From Diplonema japonicum (lineage: Eukaryota; Euglenozoa; Diplonemea; Diplonemida; Diplonemidae), in assembly GCA_964019335.1 (NCBI GenBank), contig OZ025689.1, positions 62,001 to 126,000 on the forward strand: a DNA stretch of 64,000 nucleotides, read 5' to 3'. The position numbers were made by a program, and so were the translations under genes. Shown here in pieces: positions 58,917-64,000 of the stretch; positions within the stretch are counted from its first letter, which is position 1; the number at the start of each line of letters is the position of its first letter. The notes beneath the pieces are model-generated. The model had not been told where the DNA came from. It worked only from the letters and a program-made list of their open reading frames with translations, and did not search any database.

Positions 58917-60499
58917 GGTAGAAATCCACACTAATCGGTCACCGTTCTGCGGTTGCTGTCTGGTGCCTGCGGTGGCTGTTTGTCGCGATGAGATGGACGG
59001 CATCTGGGCGAGAAACCCTTCTTAGAGTAGAAAAAAAACGGCACTTTCTTTACCCTACCTTTTGAAGGAAAGCACACAAACTTGATCGGTAGAGTAGCGG
59101 TTCCAGGTTTATGTGTGTTTTGAAAACTACCGTTAGCCCAGCTGCTTGATTTTCTTTATACTAGGCCAAGGGAAAAAACAGAGGAAATGGCTGGCGGGCA
59201 GAAACCTAGAGAACCTAGAGAAAATGGACTTTTCTTCCAGAAACTAAAACATGGCTAGCCTCCCCTTCCCCTTCCCCCAAGATTACAGCATCAGAAAAAT
59301 AATCTCGCGTTTGAATTGCAGAGCAATATTTTTTTTTTTCTTTTTCCTAAATATCACAAAGTGAAAAAGGGGGGGGGGGGGGGAACTTAAAGAAGAATAT
59401 CTTCTGCTTCTTTTTTTTTTTCCCCCTACGGTGTCCACCCTGCACACGGAAAACTTATCAAATTCTCTTCTTCTTCCTCCTTTCCCCTGCCCCACTTCAA
59501 AGAATTGCAATATTCTCCTTCCAAAAAAAAAAAAAAAAAACCTTTTGTTTTTTTTTTTTTCTTGCGTTCAAATCATAACAGTAACTAATACATAATAAAA
59601 GGGAGGGGGGGGGGGGGGGGGGAGAGAGAACACATTTCTTTTGTTCTGAAACTAACCTTGGGGGAGGGGGGGGGGGGGGTGGAAGCAAAACTTTGTAAAA
59701 ATTAAATTGGGTTCTTAGTTTAATTAACTGAGACTTTAATACTTAAAATACAGTAAGGGGGGTGAGGTGTGGGGGGGGATCCTCGCAAAAAAAAAGGAAA
59801 AAAAAAAAGAAGAGAAAGGGAAATCATTGTTGAGGGGCATCAACATGCTTACGATTCCTTTGATAATTGCAACACCTGTTTTGCAAAGGGTGTCACCTTC
59901 AGGAACAATAAACAAAATGACGGCCAAAATACAGAAAAAAAGGGGGGTCGGCCGACCGGAAAATACTTAAAAAATACTGTAAAGTGAAAATGTGGGTCAT
60001 TTTACAGAACTGTAAAACGAAAAAAAAAAAAAAAAAGAATCGTGTCAATGAAATAATTTGTCATCAGTCATTTCCCCCCACACCTTTGACTCCCAGTCCT
60101 TAAGAGACAGCGCTGAGCACAGGCTGTTCCAAGAAGCGAAAAATCATCAGCAAACGAAAGGATTTCCAGAGGCGGCTAAAAGGCCATTTTTTTCGTGAAT
60201 CTTTTTTTTTTTTTTTTTCCCGGCAAACAGAAAATGCCCGCAAAAAAAGAGGGGGGAAAAAAAATGAAAATAATAATACACTGGTTTACGTAACTATTTT
60301 CTCTTTTTTTCCTTTTTCCCTTCGTTCCCTATTATCTTTTTCTTTTCTTAGCCTTCTTTTCTTTTTTTCTTTCCGTGTCTTTTTTTTTTTTTTTTAAAGT
60401 AGTAGTTGTTTTCTTTTTTCTTTCTTTTTTTAATTGTTATTTCACTCTTTGTCATTCTCTTCATTCACTAGGGACCTCATAATTTGACGCGAAACGGCC

Positions 60500-60521
60500 A
60501 TAATTTAACTAGTTAAATTAT
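60500..60521. repeat. 22-bp perfect palindrome
   Basis: ATAATTTAACTA followed by GTTAAATTAT is its own reverse complement over all 22 bases. Its 12-base flank (CCATAATTTAAC) resembles CCATTATTTAAC at 60789-60800. Confidence 0.8.
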
Positions 60522-60560
60522 AGGGCTTCTGAGTGAAAAAAATGGGTGGGGAAGAAAAAA

Positions 60561-60600
60561 GAGACATTTAAGGGTACCTGCGGAATCTATCTCTTGATCG
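60561..60600 (+). repeat. Diverged copy of repeat R3
   Basis: GAGACATTTAAGGGTACCTG, then CGGAATCTAT and TGATCG keep the order and spacing of GATGTCTTTGAAGGGAACCT, GCAGTATGTG and GGATCG. About two thirds identical by eye, so a relic or a chance match. Confidence 0.4.
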
Positions 60601-60781
60601 AACCAAAAAATGTACAACCCAACCCCTTGAAAAACCTTTTAATAAGTGCTTTACCCCCCCCCCCCCCCCCCCAAATGCCACGGCGAAATAGCTACCCCGT
60701 ATTACCTTAGAGAAATCCAGTGAAAGCAGTGAAGAGTGACTCAAATGACGAAGAGTGAAATAAAACGACTTACTTGCCGCC

Positions 60782-60844
60782 AAATGAGCCATTATTTAAC
60801 ACTCGTTAAAAATTCGGGAACTCGAGTTAAATAATGACTCATTT
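60782..60844. repeat. 19-bp inverted repeat with one mismatch
   Basis: AAATGAGCCATTATTTAAC (60782-60800) pairs with GTTAAATAATGACTCATTT (60826-60844), one mismatch, 25-nt loop. Together with the palindrome about 280 bp away it may mark the ends of a small element. Confidence 0.65.
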
Positions 60845-60861
60845 ATTTGTTGGCAATAAAG

Positions 60862-60892
<31 letters not shown>

Positions 60893-61297
60893 ATGTGTTG
60901 TTATTGTAAAATGGTTTGATAGTTTCAAAAATATTAGGGAGGGGGAGGTTTACTTTCCAGTTTTTTGCTTTTTTTTTCTTTTTTTCTTTTCTTTTTTTGC
61001 AATTGTCAGAATAACTATTCTCATGGGGGAAAAAAAAAAGGGGGAGAAAACTTCTAACCACAACTACTCCAAAGTTCGGGCGAATGAACACCTTTTTTTT
61101 TTAATTTTTCGTAATGCTCTACGGCATTTCTTTTTTTTTTTTTCTTGGCTTGTAACTCGTGCAGTAACTCAAATGTCTCGACAATTGTTGCCGACGCAAG
61201 TGTCCTCCGAGGCTGTTACCCGGCTGGTATCGGGTACTGCTTTAAAGGCGCCAACGAAAAGATGTGTCCCCCCAATTATTTTTCTTTTTTTTTTTTT

Positions 61298-62859
61298 TCA
61301 CAACCCCATCTCCTCAAGCAACAGCTCTTTCATTGTCGACTTCCTAAGGATGTGAGGTGCTGTGATACGCCGTTGTCGGGATACTTCTTCTGCGGATGCT
61401 GTTTTTTCTTTTTTCCCCCATCAAAAATAAAAAAATCACACACCCCGAGAATGGCTGAAGAGCGAAGGCGACGTTCTACGACGCAGCAACATCGCCCTGT
61501 GGTATTTTCTTTTTTTTTTTTTCTTTGCCTCACTCCCTCCTCACACCTAAACAAAGGTTCGTCCATCGAGCAGGCATCAGAGAGCTTCCGTGCAACGTCC
61601 TTCTGAAACTCCCCAAGAACAACGAATTGTATAATGTGTTCGGCCACCCTCACCAGCGTCACCTTGAAGTGGTGCAACGACTCGGCCACTGTCCTCACCT
61701 TGACAACCGCATCATTTGTACAAAGCGCTTTGTGACGCTCGAAGTCCTGCACATTGACAAGCTGTCCAAAAGAAGGTATCACCTCAAAATGATCAAAGTG
61801 TTTTTTCCGTTCGCATCTGTACACGTTCGTGCCGAGAAGGTTCACAAAAACCTCGAAATTCTGTTCTTCAGACAAGGCACGGGCGGCTTTTGTAACGCAT
61901 ATCCTTGCCCACATGAGAACTCTGCACTCGCTGGTGATCTCTTTGTAAGAGTCACGGCGTTTCTTTGTGGGAAACGCCATGAAGGTAACCTCAACGTTGT
62001 GGTTGTCTAAAAGAACATTTTGAAGCTCTTTAAACCGTGTAATAAGGGAAGGAAAGCCTTCCATCTCACAGTCGTCTGCTACATGCAGATCAACACTGAC
62101 GCTGGCCTTCCCGTACGAAGCGATAGTTTTTTTTAATATGTTGAGAGTGTCGCCCACCGTTTCTGCGAGGGTAGCGTAGTCGTAGCTGTCCGTCTCGTCG
62201 GGTGTGTCGGGGTCTTCATCGTCGATGTCCTCGCTGTCGGCGTTGTCGTCTCCGAAGGAGAATTTTTTGTTTGCGATGTAATCGTTGATCCCTGTGAGGG
62301 AGTCCTCCCAGGAGTTGATGGTGAGGTAGTTCTTAACGTCATCTAATATTCTGTCGATGGCGAGGGACTTCGTCAGTTCTTTGAATCTTTCTTCGTTCTC
62401 GCCGTCCAGTGTGTTCGAGTCGAACATCTCAAGCTCTTGAGAGCTGCCGTCCGACAGCGACAAAGACGTTTCCTCAACACACGCGTCTAGTTCTTGTTGT
62501 GCTGCTTGAACAAGTTCCTCTCGTGAGTTGAATTTTACGCAGCTTTTTGCTCGTTGAGTTGTCCCGAATCCCATTTGTTTAAACTGCTGTTCGATGCACT
62601 CGTAAGGGTTTCCTTCGTTGTTCTCCGCGCATTGCAGCATAGCCGCCTCGAGGCTCTCGCACACGCGGGTTCTTCTTAAGTATTTGTCGGCTTCGCGGTC
62701 TGTGTAGGAGCCTTTATTGTGGACGCATTCGGCCACCCAAGTGTGGTGGTCGTCTGGTCTTTCCTTTGACAGGCCCTCTATCACGTTAGCATACAGCTGG
62801 TTGAGGTTGTGTTGCCGCACGTATGCTTTGTGTTCTTCTGGTGAATTTAGTATCCGCAT
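61298..62859 (-). CDS. Protein of unknown function (488 aa)
   Basis: Exons 61547-62859, 61444-61496 and 61298-61398. Introns of 50 and 45 nt have GTGTGA and GTGTGT donors, in phases 2 and 1. Splicing both turns a Lys-rich dead end into a continuous helical tail (SRASAEEVSRQRRITAPHIL, ending KELLLEEMGL). ATG at 62859 (MRILNSPEEHKAYVRQHNLN). The first 110 residues have regularly spaced cysteines (CVHNKG, CESLEAAMLQC, YECIEQQ), possibly a CX9C-like helical pair. The middle is acidic (DDEDPDTPDETDSYDY). A mixed alpha/beta part follows (KASVSVDLHVADDCEMEGFP; HNVEVTFMAFPTKKRRDSY). Not recognised. Confidence 0.75.
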
Positions 62860-63223
62860 TTTCTTTTTTTTTCTTTTCTAGGGGGATTTTTTTTTTTTCC
62901 CCTCCCCCTCCACCTTCTTGAGATTTTGAAAAAGGTTTTGTTTTTTTTGTGGGGGGGGGAGAATATGTCTAACTATGGTCTTTTGGTAAGCTTGCGAGAC
63001 TTTGACCGAAAGTGGTCGAAAAAAAGAAGAAAAAAAACAAAAAAGGATGTTCCCCCCCTTTCTTTTTCTTCTTTTTTCTACAAGCCAAAAAGAGGTATTT
63101 ACAGAAAGACCAATGATTCATCCGGTTTTTGTTTTTTTTTTTTTTTCTTTTGTGAAAAAATAGTCTTTCCCCCTCCCCCCCCCCCTTTTTTTTTCTTCTC
63201 ATTCGATTGAAAGCTAGTTTGTA

Positions 63224-63256
<33 letters not shown>

Positions 63257-63434
63257 ACTGGAGGAAAAAAAAAAAAAAAATTAGCATGGAATAAACCCTG
63301 TCCCGATAAAGTCTTTTTACACCTATTGCTCTGGGGCAGGTAATCGCTTTTACGGGTAGTGGTAAGGCTAGTTATTCCTTTTTTTTTTTTTTTCCTATCT
63401 TTTTTTTTTTCTTCTTCTTTTTTTTTTCCTTCAT
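62860..63434. other. Intergenic region, homopolymer-rich
   Basis: 575 bp. T-, C-, G- and A-runs (C12 near 63174, A30 near 63225-63254). No gene or dispersed repeat found. Confidence 0.6.
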
Positions 63435-63982
63435 TTAATTCACCTCTCCCCGAAGGAGCGCGAAGTAGGAGTGGAGAGATGTTGTTGCGATAACCGAGGT
63501 GGGTACCTCTGGGGTGGGTGTAATGAAACAAACATGAGAAACATGTGGTTGGAGGTAAATGGCAACAGGGAGAGAGCTGTCGACAGCTATGGCAGGCCGG
63601 GGGGAGCCGAGGAGCTGTCGGTAGATAGCCTTCTTACCGATCTCAGTAGAACAGAACAGGAGTCTATGGGAGGGGAAAGGCTTTGCAAACGGAATTCTCG
63701 CCATGCCCGCCCTCACCAAATCCTCTTTGTCGGTGTCGTCCTCAATCTGCATCACAAAATACAGGTCACAGTCTTCAGCAAGTGTCACCAACTCGTCAGC
63801 ATCTTCCTTAAAAATTACAAACTTCCCCTCTGTAAACCGGCCTACTGCCTCGACTCCTATGACCACTTTCCAACCTTTTAAATTTGCCTCACCGACGTCT
63901 GTAAGTTCATCCGGTGACTGGGAGCCGGTAGAGACCGATGAAGGGGCATTCCGCCTTCCATGGTGCGGTACGCTGGATGTAT
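63435..63982 (-). CDS. PEX22: PEX22-like peroxisome (glycosome) biogenesis factor, 3' exon only
   Basis: One exon is visible, starting behind a TTGATTTTTAG acceptor at 63983-63984. Earlier coding sequence, expected to hold a membrane anchor, lies outside the window. Residues KVVIGVEAVGRFTEGKFVIF, LVTLAEDCDLYFVMQIEDD and SHRLLFCSTEIGKKAIYRQL follow the Pex22 pattern of a Rossmann-like domain with the hallmark [VL]LFCSTE.G. The end (FITPTPEVPTSVIATTSLHS, then YF) matches the P.....V....SL..YF close of plant PEX22. Pex22 anchors the ubiquitin-conjugating enzyme Pex4 at the peroxisome for receptor recycling. Confidence 0.8.
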
Positions 63983-64000
63983 CTAAAAATCAATACAAAA

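Larger units (their letters stand above)
56514..61297. other. Longest intergenic region, repeat- and homopolymer-rich
   Basis: About 4.8 kb without a supported gene. Contains the inverted R1 copy (56934-57071), R4 copy 2 (58873-58916), a diverged R3 copy (60561-60600), a 22-bp perfect palindrome (60500-60521) and a 19-bp inverted repeat (60782-60844). C, G, A and T runs over 15 nt are common. The stretches 58370-58560, 58920-59280 and 60060-60190 are compositionally balanced but open in no frame. Confidence 0.7.

Noticed and set aside
1-64000. Trypanosomatid (kinetoplastid) origin
   Set aside because: Unidirectional genes and split SDH2 would fit, but about 40 cis-introns do not. Trypanosomatids have only one or two intron-bearing genes.

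Overview
The window reads as nuclear DNA of a euglenozoan protist, most likely a diplonemid or a close relative. Every gene I could establish (about 33, plus three uncertain ones) lies on the minus strand, as in a polycistronic array. Many start codons sit a few bases behind a pyrimidine tract ending in AG, as expected for trans-spliced mRNAs. The iron-sulfur subunit of succinate dehydrogenase is present only as its C-terminal half (22866-23528), a known euglenozoan character. About 40 very small cis-introns (30-95 nt, mostly 31-57) interrupt the genes, most with a GTATG donor. That many cis-introns argues against a trypanosomatid. I found no spliced-leader, rRNA, tRNA or snRNA gene, so the diplonemid assignment is an inference.

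Layout, left to right. 1-10471: a cut membrane-protein gene, a Q-rich coiled-coil protein, the DDX47/Rrp3 rRNA-processing helicase, an SR-repeat protein, a PDZ-TM-DnaJ chaperone and a DnaJ/coiled-coil protein. 10472-15152: a long gap of A/T and G/C homopolymers with dispersed short repeats and one doubtful gene. 15153-28942: a small orphan gene, a lectin-like/glycosyltransferase protein, an RIIa-type adenylate kinase, a RagC-type GTPase, the SDH2 C-half, an L-type cyclin, coiled-coil and PH-domain proteins, and a degenerate-J-domain membrane protein. 29673-47907: a secreted protein, a thioredoxin-like protein, a cholesterol-oxidase-like GMC enzyme, an ABCG half-transporter with a ruined ATPase site, ribosomal protein eL34, a CaaX-ended EF-hand protein and COG8. 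48103-56513: an RIIa/SRPBCC protein, an F-box-like protein, the spliceosomal protein Dim1 and two adjacent glycosyltransferase genes, one of which fuses GT13, TPR and GT15 modules. 56514-61297: a second long repeat-rich gap. 61298-64000: an orphan gene and the 3' part of a PEX22-like gene.

Gene spacing is sharply uneven. Some neighbours are 53-130 nt apart, while other gaps are 0.4-4.8 kb of homopolymer runs holding small dispersed repeats. Four or five short repeat families (about 13-135 bp) recur, several with internal dyad symmetry and usually beside A-tracts. Functional themes are Golgi and secretory work (COG8, three glycosyltransferase genes, an ER-type DnaJ), RNA processing (DDX47, Dim1, L-type cyclin), nutrient/TOR signalling (RagC and a possible LAMTOR5-like relic), and RIIa-domain proteins of the kind that dock to anchoring proteins, often in flagella.

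Intron and exon limits were set by hand from reading-frame continuity, GT..AG ends and protein-family matches. They have not been checked against transcripts.
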